Origin: Amyloporia xantha | Taxonomy: Eukaryota; Basidiomycota; Agaricomycetes; Polyporales; Adustoporiaceae | Assembly (NCBI GenBank): GCA_036971615.1 | Contig: JAYKKR010000015.1 | Coordinates: forward strand, 310,001-374,000 | Length of the DNA: 64,000 bases | Direction of reading: 5' to 3' | Shown: piece by piece, positions 33,071-43,407 of the stretch | How positions within the stretch are numbered: the stretch's first letter is position 1 | Layout of the letters: the number at the start of each line of letters is the position of its first letter | Notes under the pieces: generated by a model | The model's database searches: none | The model's input: only the letters and a program-made list of their open reading frames with translations | Told to the model about the DNA's origin: nothing | Made by a program: the position numbers and the translations under genes

Positions 33071-34070
33071 CGTACGTCCGCTGGCCCCTACGAAGCGCCG
33101 TCGTCAGCGGTTAGCTTTGGCGCAAACATAACACCCAGTCCAGCAAGATGCACTTGTACGCTCGCTTTCTCATAATATGCAAATATCTCCAGCGTAGTCA
33201 TGTAATATTAATTATATTATTATTCCTACTCTACAAAATATAATATACAATATTCTCGTACTGACCCGTGTCGACTTGAGTCGACTTGAGTTGACTGCAG
33301 CCGGCCTGGCCAGTGTGCGGCTTGCTTACCTAGAAGTCAACTCTGACAACTGAGTTGAGTCAGAGATGCTGACTCAGCTTCCGAGTTCAGCCACGGCAGT
33401 ACCGCAACCGCAGCTACGGCAGCCGGCTGCCGACTAGCTGAGTTGCGGCAACACTACCACCGTTCTCCGAAATTGGTATAGCTTCGTTTACTTGCCGTCT
33501 CGGCATAGCCTAAAAGGGGGGGGGGTGTATATAGCCCCCCCAAGTTTCCGGGGTCCTCGGATTTTGAGAGGTCCGTGTCGAAAATTTTGTAAACGCACCC
33601 CTCTTGGGAAGAATTGTCTGAAACCCGACAGCCTCTTAATTTGGATAGTCAAATCAGCGATGGTTTAAATTACATCAACATGGGTAGCAGGATACATCCA
33701 GCAGGAAGTCTGACTGAACTCCGCTGCACAAACTGGATCGGAGGTCTAAGTTAATGGCAGTGCAGCAGACCGCAAGTGGTTTACCAGATGCGCTCGAATC
33801 CAGTCTTTTAGTGACATCAGGCTGGGTTGTCAATGCAAAGGGTGAAGTTTGCCTGCAACACAGATACCACTCTCATTTTAATCTGACACATTCACATGCA
33901 GCTGTATAATGGTTTATTATTTACCATTAGCCTGCATGGCAGTGTCGCAGCGTAAGAAAACCAAAAAGATGATCAGTCCCCACCAGAAAACATCAGCCAA
34001 ACTATTCAGAGCCTCCGGCATTCCTATTAATTTAGACCTCCAAACTCCTGCTGCTTGACTGATGTCCCAG
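33071..34070. other. Gene-free stretch before the retrotransposon
   Basis: No gene seen. At 33270-33295 there is a short GTCGACTTGA tandem. At 33516-33541 a run of ten Gs is followed by a nine-base loop and seven Cs, a strong potential hairpin. The last five bases (34066-34070, CCCAG) are the left target duplication of the LTR element. Confidence 0.6.
34066..34070. repeat. Left target site duplication CCCAG
   Basis: CCCAG directly precedes the 5' LTR. An identical CCCAG at 47169-47173 directly follows the 3' LTR. Confidence 0.9.
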
Positions 34071-34558
34071 TGTGACGGACACGACGCAGGGCATACTAAA
34101 GGTATATGCCTTGCTATTTCGCGCCTCGTTTGGAATGCGTGAGCCAACCCTCTTCCCTGCGCGAAGTGTTCGGCGATCCTAGTACTTTACGAAAAGGTCC
34201 ATACAAGTAGCACGTGACGTTGTACTTACATCCCGCGCGTCTAGTACGGAAGAGAACAACTTTGATTACTACTCCATACTCCTGCGTGAACGTCCGCGCA
34301 CTAGGAGTTCTGCTCGCTGGAATAGCTTACGCTATTCCAGACTTTAAGTTCCGGACTCACTAATCTGCCCTAGCGGAACTCAGTGACATCCGCTAGCCTT
34401 TCAGACCGCGACTACGTGTCACTCGGACGCGATCCGTCCAGTGACTTCGTCGCTATTAACCCTCGGAGCTCACGTAGAGCTCACCAAGTTCGAGCTCAGC
34501 GTCTCGGAAGACTCGTCACTCCCTGAACTCGAGAGCGCCGACTCCGCGAACTCTCACA
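34071..34558 (+). repeat. 5' LTR, 488 bp
   Basis: Identical to 46681-47168 except for one base (A at about 34388 where the 3' LTR has G). Termini TGTGA and TCACA form a 5-bp inverted repeat. One mismatch in 488 bp means recent insertion or recent conversion. Confidence 0.95.
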
Positions 34559-34559
34559 T

Positions 34560-34577
34560 TGGTGGACGTTCAGGGGA
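34560..34577 (+). other. Candidate primer binding site
   Basis: Sequence right after the 5' LTR reads TGGTGGACGTTCAGGGGA. TGG at this place is what pairing to a tRNA 3' CCA end would give. I could not assign the tRNA. Confidence 0.4.
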
Positions 34578-34628
34578 GCGTTCACCTTCTGAAGACGCCG
34601 TACGCTCTCCCTATTCAGACTATATTCT

Positions 34629-37600
34629 ATGTCGTCTGGCGCGCAAGATCGAGCCCCGAACAACAACCTTACCCTGCCTTCGGAAGAAGCCTCCGCCGAC
34701 ACTGCTCGGCCTTCACGTCCAGACCTCTCGCGCAGACGACCAGTAGTCGTAACTGCTTCTCCACCATTGCTCGCGCCACACCTCGCTCACCTCGGAGGTA
34801 GTCAACGACCGCTTCCCTCCACATCTTCGGACGGGCCGTCGCCTGTGGGCTCGACCCCGGTACTACTAAGCTCAGTAGACCTCAACGAGACAGGACGCTG
34901 GAAAGCCCCCGCCGAATCTACTCCAGTGCGACTAGTGGAGGATCCATACCACTTCTCGCATATATCGCAAACCCCTTTCTTCACAGCTGGTAGACAGGAG
35001 GCGAACGCGATCCGTTCCCCCCATTTCCCCGGCGCCTATAGGACCGCTCCGCAAGGACCCAGTTTCTCGAAGGAAGGACTAGAGAAGCCACGAAGCTCTA
35101 GCCAGGTTCCGTCGAGCGGAATCGTCGAAGACTCTAGCGAATCGCCCGAAGCCACTTCCCATGCTTCCCCTCTGGGTTCTGTCGCCGCTATAGAGGAAGG
35201 CGCTGTCTCGCTCCCCGCCGTTGTGGAAGAAGGCGTCTCTACAGCGCATCTCGTTACGGACGAAAACGTTGCTGCCGTATCAGCCGAAATAGAAGAAGGC
35301 GTCACGGTAGCTCCACCGCTTGACTCCGCCAATACTCCCCCGGGAAACGAAACATCTTGCCCGGCTCCGTCCAACACGCAAGCAGGGACTCCTCGCTCCA
35401 ACTCGTCCAACGCTTCCGGGAGGTCTCGAGGAAGTCTTCACTCCCACGTATCACGTACTTCGGTCCGTGCGGCCGCCAACGCCCCTCTCAAACGCCACAC
35501 GATACGCGCGCTGTGCGATGCGCAAGGATACCTACTGAGCACCTTGCGCGACAAAGAATCTTCCCTTGATATCATAGCTGACTTAGCTGAACCCGACCGC
35601 ACCGGCACGTACCGCACCTTAGGAGACGAAGCCCATGCCCTTCTTCTGGAGGAATTCTCGGAAGCCCATGTTCACGACGCTGGAAACGCTGTCGGCAGGG
35701 AAAAGCGTTACCGACTTCCCGCGTCGACGCTGCGCCGCGTAGAATACGTAACGGACGGCCTGGAAAGAGCCGTCAAAGCTATGCTACGATTGGAATTCGC
35801 CTCTAAGTCTTGGGACTTCGATCACCATGAGAGGCTCCTCTCTATCCTTCAGGGGTGCGAATCTAAGAGCCTCTTATGCGACACATTTCAATTAGTTCAA
35901 CTGCGGGCGGGTAAGGCTCTCGAGATTATTTGTCAACGAAATGACCTTCACTGTGGCCATCCTATGACGAAATCCATCACGTCCACTGCCTCAGACTTCT
36001 ATAGTGATTCGAGTGGACCCGAAGCTTCGTCTCGCCATCGTTTAGACCGGTGGTTGCTTCGAACCGACGTTGTCGATTCCCTTACGCCTCAATACCGGCA
36101 CATAGTCGAGCGCCGTTCTCTCCATCACGACGGGCGAGGACGACCAGTACCTGCTGAGTTGAGGGACGTGCCCGCTAATCCTGGGCTAAGATTCCGAAGG
36201 GGAGGAATCACAGAATCGGTGCGAGAATCTTTATCTCGAGCCAAAGCTGAATTTCCTTCGGGTGATGCCTCCATGATCGAGGTCGAACAGATGACGCAGA
36301 TGCTACCTCCCGGTGAGGAGCCTCGGGACCAGCTGCACAACCTCTCCTCCTCGACTCGTGTAACGGCGGAAGGAAGTCCCGCTCATTCGCCAGCTACCGT
36401 CCTCGCTCGAGACGACCCTTTGCCCGACCAAGGAACAGCGCCTCTCGCTCCCGCTTCGGACACCCTTAGCTATGAGACTCTGCCGGCTTTGACGCCGCCA
36501 GCTGCTCCCGGGCCAGTCACGTCAAACATTCCCGAGTCCCTCCCGCCTGGAGTTACCGTGCGAAACAGCTACAATGGTCGCTCTAGCTTCGGGAATCCTG
36601 GGTTCTCGCTGCCGCCCGCCGAACCTAAGAATTCCCTCCACCCTCCGCGAACGGCGCCAGACGGCCCTTGGAGAAATTTAGGGTCGACTCAACCTGAAGA
36701 AGCTCCGCGCCGTGTTACCTTCGGAGGGGTAAGGACCCAAGACGCTTCGCACCCAAGAAGCTCGGAAACGCCGCCACAGGAACCTACCGACGCTACAACT
36801 AGAACGAACCCGACATACGACGCCCGGCGGAAGTCTGGTCCTCCTCCTCGAGGCCTGTCAGCTGCCTTCCCTGCTACTCGAGCCTACGACTCCGTCAGAA
36901 ACTTAGTATACCCTTCAGCAGATAAGGGAGCGCCTCCTTCAGTTAGTTCCTGCCTCCCTCATCAACCCACGGGAGCGTTCGAGAGCCGAACCTCCACATC
37001 CAAAGTCCAAGAGTCGATGCTCGCGAGCCGAGCTCGGCCTGTGCAATCGGAACCTATCAACTTAGACCCTGGGCGGGAAGAGCGCGCGCGATCCGCGTAC
37101 TCTTACTCTGCGACCCCTGACTACCAGGGACGAAACACGACGAATACACGATCTCACGATAACGACTCTAGGAGACCAACTCCCTACGTCTACGTGCCGG
37201 AACACCGTCCAACACCTCTTTTCGATCAGAACGTGTCCGGCTCTCCTCTGCGAGGGCCTCCCGAACCCCCGCGGTACTATAACTTAGTGGGATCCCCTTC
37301 GGGAGGTGGAGGAGGTCCCCCTGGTAGCGGAGGAGGCCCCCCCGGCGGTGGAAGAGGTCCTCCTGGAGGCAGAGGGGGTCCACCCGGTGGCGGAGGGGGT
37401 CCACCCGGCGGCGGCCCTCCCGGTGCGTCCACGTCCCAACCTCCGCCTAACTATCCTACGATTGTGATCAACCATTACCCGTCGCCACGAGAACAAAACC
37501 CCCGCTTCGATCTCAAATACCCGAAGGATTCGATACCGGAGTGGGATGGGGAACTCAACACCATCCTCCCGTACATTAGGGATATGAACGTCCTCGTGGA

Positions 37601-39173
37601 CCTTAGCTCTAACATGCCTCGGGACATTGCGATTATCGCTCCCACGAGGTTCACTCGAGGAGCGAAGCGTTGGTGGACTTTGCTCGACGCCGACGTTCGA
37701 CTCACTTACCTGCAAGATTGGTCGGCTATGCTGGAAGGGATACGTCTGCACTTCTTTACTAATAAATTCCAACGGAAGCTGCGGTCCGTTTACGACGTCC
37801 AACGCTTCCGCCAACCGGGTCATCTCCAAGAAACGCCACTCGACTTCGTGGAACGCCGTTTACTCTACCATCAACACGTCTCGCCTAGAGCTAACGTGGC
37901 CGAGGACGAGATAGCAGCTGTCTTGCAAAACGCGCCACCCACCTGGACGACGGTTCTCACTGCCGACAGCCTGTTGACTATCGCCGCGTTCCTATCGGAA
38001 GTACAGGACAAAACCGACCAGCTAGTAGCATTCGCCGCGCTAGACTCTAATCTCCTGTCAGGATCCAAGGAACTGGAAACGGAGTCCAGGACGCGATCAC
38101 GTCCCTTCCGCCGACGAGCCTACGCGGTGGGGGGCGAATTCGAGTCTGACAGCCCAGCCGACGATGCTACCGACCGACTCGACTCTTCAGAATCCCCCGC
38201 ACTGTCCTCGGTCATGCTTCCTTCGGAGAAAGCGCCGGAAGCTCTCGCCGTTTCTCACGATGCTCCTCTTCGGAAAGCCAAGGGAGACGGACGCCCTGCG
38301 TCCCGACGACCCCCTCTGGGAGGGTACGCTTATCCAGCCAACAATTCCGTAGTCAGCAAAGTCCCTCCACCGGGCCCTTGTTGCGTATGTGGTAGTCCGA
38401 ACCACTGGGATCGCGAATGTCCCCATTGGAACGAGTACCGTTTGCGCAGATCCGCAAATTTGTTGACAGCGGAGCATGATACGGACCCTGACGAGAACAA
38501 GGATTACGAAGTAGCTTTTGTAGCATATGTTCGCAATCAGAATTCATCCCTTTGGTCAGCGTCGTGGACGGCTAGCCGTCAGATTGAAGGAGAAATTCTA
38601 CGAGTGGAATCGGAACAGCGCAAATTAGCTTCCCAAGCTCGGTGCGAGGAAGTGGACGAAGTCAATACTGTGCAAGGAGGATCCCTCCCCGATGACTGTC
38701 CCCACGTCATACTTTGCCCCGGGGATGAGGAATTCTCTGAGAACGAGGACTTCTATCAACACCTTACCGAAGCCTTAGCCGTCGATGGTTCCGTCAATTC
38801 CTCGTTCACGTCGACCACGTCAACGGCTCGCGCGGACCCAGCGAAAAGCTCACAGGCTTTTGCCGCTAGTACGAAGGAGACTCATTCCGCTCCGGACCTC
38901 CCGCCTCCGATGCCTCCCAAAGTAGTGTCCTTGCGTCGTGTTAGAGACCCGCCGCCAGGTCACTCTACAGTGGGAGTCTTGGCACTTTCGTTCTTTGCGC
39001 GATTTGGCAGCCTTAGCAATCCCGCTGTCCAATGCCGAGCTGATTCGGGAGCAGACATCTCCCTCGTCTCGCGCAAATACTTAGAGAGTTTACCTTCGAC
39101 CTCACGACCAGCTATCAAACAGGGGCTGCGGATGAATTTGTTCCAGTTGACGAACAGCCATGAACACTTGTAG
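34629..39173 (+). CDS. gag-protease polyprotein, protease cut short
   Basis: 1514 codons. Residues 1 to about 880 are Ser/Pro/Glu-rich and unstructured-looking. A Gly/Pro run (GGGPPG repeats) lies at about 890-930. A retrotransposon gag-like capsid region follows (YPKDSIPEWDGELNTILPYI, later FVERRLLYHQ) at about 950-1140. A CCHC zinc knuckle C-x2-C-x4-H-x4-C (CCVCGSPNHWDREC) lies near 1250. Near 1470 the aspartic protease starts with the active-site ADSGADIS. The frame ends at 39173 shortly after MNLFQLTN, inside the protease fold. The remaining half (YVVPGM, LLLGEDF) is in the pol ORF, one frame away. An 82-bp extra segment explains the break (see findings). Gag packages the RNA; the protease would cut the polyprotein. 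Confidence 0.85.
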   Translation: MSSGAQDRAPNNNLTLPSEEASADTARPSRPDLSRRRPVVVTASPPLLAPHLAHLGGSQRPLPSTSSDGPSPVGSTPVLLSSVDLNETGRWKAPAESTPVRLVEDPYHFSHISQTPFFTAGRQEANAIRSPHFPGAYRTAPQGPSFSKEGLEKPRSSSQVPSSGIVEDSSESPEATSHASPLGSVAAIEEGAVSLPAVVEEGVSTAHLVTDENVAAVSAEIEEGVTVAPPLDSANTPPGNETSCPAPSNTQAGTPRSNSSNASGRSRGSLHSHVSRTSVRAAANAPLKRHTIRALCDAQGYLLSTLRDKESSLDIIADLAEPDRTGTYRTLGDEAHALLLEEFSEAHVHDAGNAVGREKRYRLPASTLRRVEYVTDGLERAVKAMLRLEFASKSWDFDHHERLLSILQGCESKSLLCDTFQLVQLRAGKALEIICQRNDLHCGHPMTKSITSTASDFYSDSSGPEASSRHRLDRWLLRTDVVDSLTPQYRHIVERRSLHHDGRGRPVPAELRDVPANPGLRFRRGGITESVRESLSRAKAEFPSGDASMIEVEQMTQMLPPGEEPRDQLHNLSSSTRVTAEGSPAHSPATVLARDDPLPDQGTAPLAPASDTLSYETLPALTPPAAPGPVTSNIPESLPPGVTVRNSYNGRSSFGNPGFSLPPAEPKNSLHPPRTAPDGPWRNLGSTQPEEAPRRVTFGGVRTQDASHPRSSETPPQEPTDATTRTNPTYDARRKSGPPPRGLSAAFPATRAYDSVRNLVYPSADKGAPPSVSSCLPHQPTGAFESRTSTSKVQESMLASRARPVQSEPINLDPGREERARSAYSYSATPDYQGRNTTNTRSHDNDSRRPTPYVYVPEHRPTPLFDQNVSGSPLRGPPEPPRYYNLVGSPSGGGGGPPGSGGGPPGGGRGPPGGRGGPPGGGGGPPGGGPPGASTSQPPPNYPTIVINHYPSPREQNPRFDLKYPKDSIPEWDGELNTILPYIRDMNVLVDLSSNMPRDIAIIAPTRFTRGAKRWWTLLDADVRLTYLQDWSAMLEGIRLHFFTNKFQRKLRSVYDVQRFRQPGHLQETPLDFVERRLLYHQHVSPRANVAEDEIAAVLQNAPPTWTTVLTADSLLTIAAFLSEVQDKTDQLVAFAALDSNLLSGSKELETESRTRSRPFRRRAYAVGGEFESDSPADDATDRLDSSESPALSSVMLPSEKAPEALAVSHDAPLRKAKGDGRPASRRPPLGGYAYPANNSVVSKVPPPGPCCVCGSPNHWDRECPHWNEYRLRRSANLLTAEHDTDPDENKDYEVAFVAYVRNQNSSLWSASWTASRQIEGEILRVESEQRKLASQARCEEVDEVNTVQGGSLPDDCPHVILCPGDEEFSENEDFYQHLTEALAVDGSVNSSFTSTTSTARADPAKSSQAFAASTKETHSAPDLPPPMPPKVVSLRRVRDPPPGHSTVGVLALSFFARFGSLSNPAVQCRADSGADISLVSRKYLESLPSTSRPAIKQGLRMNLFQLTNSHEHL

Positions 39174-39236
39174 GATTAAGACTTTCATAGAAGATTTGCA
39201 TGACACAAAAATAAGTCTACTCTATACTTTGACGAA
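39147..39236 (+). repeat. 82-bp extra segment bounded by 8-bp direct repeats
   Basis: TTGACGAA occurs at 39147 and again at 39229, 82 bp apart. 82 leaves a remainder of one when divided by three, exactly the frame difference between the gag and pol ORFs. The segment contains the gag stop (39171-39173). It has no GT-AG layout that would remove it as an intron and no clear terminal inverted repeat. Confidence 0.7.
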
Positions 39237-42200
39237 TGGATTCAAAATTACTGGATACGTGCAGGTACCTATATTCGTGGAAACCTTCGAAGGAGACGTG
39301 TTGGAAATGCTGACGGAATGCTATGTGGTACCGGGAATGACCTCCCCACTTCTTCTAGGTGAGGACTTTCACGTTAATTATGAACTGAGTGTTCTTCGTA
39401 GTGTCCAGGAGGGATCTACTATTCGCGTAGGAAGGACCGGCTATACCATCCCGGCTTCCTCATCGGCCCCGAAGAGTCGTCCTGACCTTCGCGTCTACGG
39501 TCGAGGAGCTGAGGCCAGTTACGTTCGAGCCAAATCTCATCGTCGAAACCAACACAAGAAGCGTCGAGACCGCGCGAAAGCCGAACGACCATCCGCTCTC
39601 GCCGCGAAGGACGTGCGCATCTCTCCGCACTCCTGCGCCCGCGTCCCTGTCGACGTCTCTTTCGCCCGAAGCAGCGAATGGTTTGTAGAGAAAACAGTCT
39701 TGGGACAACCCGATGGATCTTTCCTTCTCACCACTCCTACCCTCATCAACGAAGAGCATCCGTTTATCCCGGTCACAAATCCTACCGATCGTCCGTATAT
39801 CGTCCGTAAAGGCGAAGCGCTGGGCGAACTCAAAGTACCGGATGCTTGGTTCGAAGCCGCTACACCTGAGTTAGCTTCGCACGCGCTTTCCATGCAAGCG
39901 TATATCCGAGGACAACTGGCAGAGGATAACTCGGGTCTCGCGACATCTGAAGGGATGGTCCCTGAACAAGCTGCCGAAGAAGGATGGAGAACTGCAGCGA
40001 CCGAAGGAGAAAATCAGTGGGGACCGAAGACAGCTGAAACGCCCGATCCCACCGTCTATCCTTCTGTCGACCTCGAGAAAACCTTGGATATAGGGCCCGA
40101 ATGGCCAGAAAACGAACGCGCTTCACTAATCGCCATGTTAAAACGACGGCAGGCCGCATTCGCGTTCGATGGCCGATTGGGCCACAATCCGACGGAAGTC
40201 ACCATCGACGTACCCGAAGGGACTCGGCCCATTTCGTTGCCAATGTATTCGGCTTCCCCAGCTAAACAAGAAGTGATCGATAAGCAGCATGACTCCTGGC
40301 TAGCCTTGGACGTGATCGAACCCTCTTTCAGTCCCTGGGCGGCTCCGGTCTTGATCGCCTATCGAAATGGAAAACCCCGTTTGTGCGTGGACTATCGTCG
40401 CCTTAATGCTGTATCGACCCTGGATGAATTCCCTATCCCTCGGCAATCCGAAATTCTTCAAGCGCTGTCGGGTGCTCAGGTTCTCACTTCGCTGGACGCT
40501 TTGTCGGGTTTCACCCAACTCACCGTCGCTGAAAAGGATCGGGAGAAGACCGCTTTCCGCACGCATAGGGGACTATTCCAATTCAAGCGATTACCATTCG
40601 GCCTCAGGAACGGTCTCTCTGCGTTCCAGAGGGTCATGCAAGGCGTCCTGGCTCCCTACTTATGGTTGTTCACCCTAGTTTACATCGACGACATAGTCGT
40701 CTTTTCCAAGTCCTGGTCAGAGCACGTTGAACACCTCGAACGGGTTCTGCTGGCCGTGGAACGAGCGGGAATTACCTTGTCGCCAACGAAGTGCCACTTC
40801 GGGTACACATCAATTCTATTGCTAGGACAGAAAGTGTCACGGCTGGGATTCTCTACGCACGAAGAGAAAGTCGAAGCTATTGTACAATTAGCTCGGCCAA
40901 GGAAGGTGTCTGAACTGCAAACCTTTCTGGGAATGGTAGTATATTTCTCTGCTTACATTCCTTACTTTTCCTTCATAGTTTCTCCTTTATTCGAGTTGTT
41001 ACGGAAGGATCATAAATGGGAATGGACGGCAGCCTGTGAGGTTGCCTGGGAGCAGGCTAAGATTGCTCTGCAGTCTGCGCCAGTTCTCGCTCATGCCGCT
41101 GCGGGAGGAATTTACCGACTTTACTCAGATGCTTCCGACATCGCCCTTGGATGCTGCTTGCAACAAGTCCAGACTCTCGCGATCCGAGATCTGGCCGGGA
41201 CCCGAACTTACGACCGACTTCGAAAGGCCTATGATGCTCAACTCCCCGTGCCCAAACTAGTATCGGCTATTTCTGCCAAGTTCGATGATACGGGCCCGCC
41301 CTCTCAATGGGAACCAAATTTCGACGATACTGTGGTGCCCGTGGAAAGGGTCGTAGCGTATTGGAGTCGATCTTGCAAGCCAGCCGAGCGGAACTACTCA
41401 GCCACGGAACGAGAAGCCCTCGCCGCAAAAGAAGGATTAGTACATTTCCAACCGTTCATCGAAGGAGAACGAGTTATACTGGTCACGGATCACGCTGCCC
41501 TACAGTGGGCGCGCACTTATGAAAACGCTAACCGGCGACTCGCCGCTTGGGGAGCCGTCTTCGCTGCCTACCTGCCCAATTTGGATATCGTGCATAGGGC
41601 GGGGCGTGTTCATTCCAACGTTGACCCGTTGTCTCGTCTCCCGAGGCTCCCACCTCCACACGACTCGCCCCTAGCTGATCGCTCTACTCCCATTGTCACC
41701 AATCAGACGATACCAGCTGCCGTGGAGGAGACCGCCGCCAGGTCCCCTGCTCGGAAGATGGCCCTCTCCACCCAATCTGTAGCCAATTGGGAGGACATTC
41801 TCGATTCTACTCCTTTCTTCGCTGGCTGGGACGAAGCCTTAACCGAGAATGTTTCAGTAGTCACTGACTTCCCAGACCTTCAAGCCATGCCTGAATGCGG
41901 GGAAACGAGCGTGGTCCGCTCTTTCACCTGCGATGTTGGGCCACCCGGGACCGACTCGGGGAAAGAGATCGCGTATGAAGGACCGACTGTCTCTCCCGAC
42001 GCGAGCGCGAACGCAGCAACTCGAACCACGATCGCGGAGGACGCACCTTTGACCAAGATATTGGTACAATTAAGTGCAGACCTACGTGACAAGTATGTCG
42101 AAGGTTATCGCAAGGATCCGTTCTTCCGCACCAAATGGGCCAACGCGGGAAAAACGGATATCCCTCTGTTCGCCGGGCAGTGTTTCTTCAAGGGTGAAGA

Positions 42201-43407
42201 CGAGTTGCTCTACTTCCGTTCGGGACGAGACCCCGCTCGTTTGTGCGTTCCTCGCTCCGAAGTCTTCCCCCTCCTCGCCCGGGTTCACGATTCTCCATTT
42301 GAGTCCGCTCACGAAGGGCCTTACAAGTTAGCACTCCGACTCACTCAACGATTCTTCTGGCCTTCCCTACGACAGGACGTTCAATATTACGTGGAATCCT
42401 GTGACGTATGTCAGAAGGTTAAGACGGACCATCGAGCGAAAGCGGGCCTGTTGAGACCTAACCCCGTGCCAGATAGGCCCTATGAATGGGTTTCGTTCGA
42501 TCTCATCACCGGGCTGCCTGAATCGGATGGTTACGACGCTATCTTCGTGACTGTGGACCGCTGTACCAAGCACGCCCAATTCTTTCCCTGCCGAGGTACG
42601 CTCACGACTGAAGGATTCGCCAAACTCTTTGTAGACCAAGTCATCTACAAGTTTGGCATACCTGATCACATCATAGCCGATCGGGATGCGCGCTGGACCT
42701 CCGATTTCTGGAGATGTGTAGCCAAAGAAATGGGTATCCATCTTAGCTTGTCCTCCTCGCATCACCCTCAACATGATGGGCAGACTGAGATCATGAATCA
42801 ACAGCTCGAAACGATGCTCCGCGCCTATACGCAGGGCGACCGCAAAGGTTGGGCGAAATGGCTCCACCCCCTCGCCCACGCTTACAATTCGTCCGTTCAC
42901 TCGATGACCGGTTATGCCCCGTATTACCTCCTCTACGGATTCCACCCGAAGGGAGGGTCCGATTTCCTGTCAGCGGAAAATTGTTATGAAGTTCGACCCA
43001 ATCATCCTACCGAGTTAGCCAATGACTTCATTCTCAGCATGGAGCTACACCGTCGTAGGGCAAGGGATTCGATTGCTATGGCCCAACAGCGCGCGGCCGT
43101 ACAATACAATAAGGGTAGGCGAGACGAAACCTTTCCGATAGGAAGCAGAGTACTTCTTAACCCTCACAGCCTGGAGCTTGTCGATGTCAAAGGGACAGGA
43201 AAGAAGCTAGTCCAGCGAATGCTCGGTCCCTTCACAGTACAAGAGAAGATTAATCCATTGGTTTATCGTCTATCTATTCCCGACACTTACCCGATGCACC
43301 CCGTCGTCAACATCCAGCACCTCAAGCGCTATCACGAACCGGATACGGACCGGCAAGGCCCCATCGAACGACCTCAGCTACCAGATCCGCGGGGTTCGGA
43401 ATGGTGA
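39160..43407 (+). CDS. pol: protease end, reverse transcriptase, RNase H, integrase
   Basis: 1415 codons in the +1 frame relative to gag. Order: second half of protease (YVVPGMTSPLLLGEDF, about 60-75). Reverse transcriptase about 370-600 with KPRLCVDYRRLN, FKRLPFGL and the catalytic YIDD near residue 508. RNase H about 650-830 with YSDASD and ERNYSATEREALA. Integrase about 1000-1300 with the zinc-binding H-H-C-C (HDSPFESAHEG to CDVCQ). Its catalytic triad is Asp in SFDLITGLP (about 1113), Asp in IADRDARW (about 1173) and Glu in GQTEIMNQ (about 1208). A GPF/Y-like part with MLGPFTV precedes the TGA at 43405-43407. All catalytic residues are present. It copies the element RNA to DNA and inserts it. 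The ATG at 39160 is only the first in frame and lies within the 82-bp segment. Confidence 0.92.
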   Translation: MNTCRIKTFIEDLHDTKISLLYTLTNGFKITGYVQVPIFVETFEGDVLEMLTECYVVPGMTSPLLLGEDFHVNYELSVLRSVQEGSTIRVGRTGYTIPASSSAPKSRPDLRVYGRGAEASYVRAKSHRRNQHKKRRDRAKAERPSALAAKDVRISPHSCARVPVDVSFARSSEWFVEKTVLGQPDGSFLLTTPTLINEEHPFIPVTNPTDRPYIVRKGEALGELKVPDAWFEAATPELASHALSMQAYIRGQLAEDNSGLATSEGMVPEQAAEEGWRTAATEGENQWGPKTAETPDPTVYPSVDLEKTLDIGPEWPENERASLIAMLKRRQAAFAFDGRLGHNPTEVTIDVPEGTRPISLPMYSASPAKQEVIDKQHDSWLALDVIEPSFSPWAAPVLIAYRNGKPRLCVDYRRLNAVSTLDEFPIPRQSEILQALSGAQVLTSLDALSGFTQLTVAEKDREKTAFRTHRGLFQFKRLPFGLRNGLSAFQRVMQGVLAPYLWLFTLVYIDDIVVFSKSWSEHVEHLERVLLAVERAGITLSPTKCHFGYTSILLLGQKVSRLGFSTHEEKVEAIVQLARPRKVSELQTFLGMVVYFSAYIPYFSFIVSPLFELLRKDHKWEWTAACEVAWEQAKIALQSAPVLAHAAAGGIYRLYSDASDIALGCCLQQVQTLAIRDLAGTRTYDRLRKAYDAQLPVPKLVSAISAKFDDTGPPSQWEPNFDDTVVPVERVVAYWSRSCKPAERNYSATEREALAAKEGLVHFQPFIEGERVILVTDHAALQWARTYENANRRLAAWGAVFAAYLPNLDIVHRAGRVHSNVDPLSRLPRLPPPHDSPLADRSTPIVTNQTIPAAVEETAARSPARKMALSTQSVANWEDILDSTPFFAGWDEALTENVSVVTDFPDLQAMPECGETSVVRSFTCDVGPPGTDSGKEIAYEGPTVSPDASANAATRTTIAEDAPLTKILVQLSADLRDKYVEGYRKDPFFRTKWANAGKTDIPLFAGQCFFKGEDELLYFRSGRDPARLCVPRSEVFPLLARVHDSPFESAHEGPYKLALRLTQRFFWPSLRQDVQYYVESCDVCQKVKTDHRAKAGLLRPNPVPDRPYEWVSFDLITGLPESDGYDAIFVTVDRCTKHAQFFPCRGTLTTEGFAKLFVDQVIYKFGIPDHIIADRDARWTSDFWRCVAKEMGIHLSLSSSHHPQHDGQTEIMNQQLETMLRAYTQGDRKGWAKWLHPLAHAYNSSVHSMTGYAPYYLLYGFHPKGGSDFLSAENCYEVRPNHPTELANDFILSMELHRRRARDSIAMAQQRAAVQYNKGRRDETFPIGSRVLLNPHSLELVDVKGTGKKLVQRMLGPFTVQEKINPLVYRLSIPDTYPMHPVVNIQHLKRYHEPDTDRQGPIERPQLPDPRGSEW

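Noticed and set aside
33770..33815. tRNA-like T-arm (GCTCGAATCC)
   Set aside because: No acceptor, D or anticodon arm can be folded upstream.
39151..39173. Programmed +1 frameshift between gag and pol
   Set aside because: The overlap lies entirely inside the 82-bp extra segment bounded by direct repeats, and no known slippery site is seen; insertion explains the offset better. Not excluded if all copies share it.
39147..39228. The 82-bp segment as a spliced intron
   Set aside because: No GT near its start pairs with an AG near its end to restore the frame.
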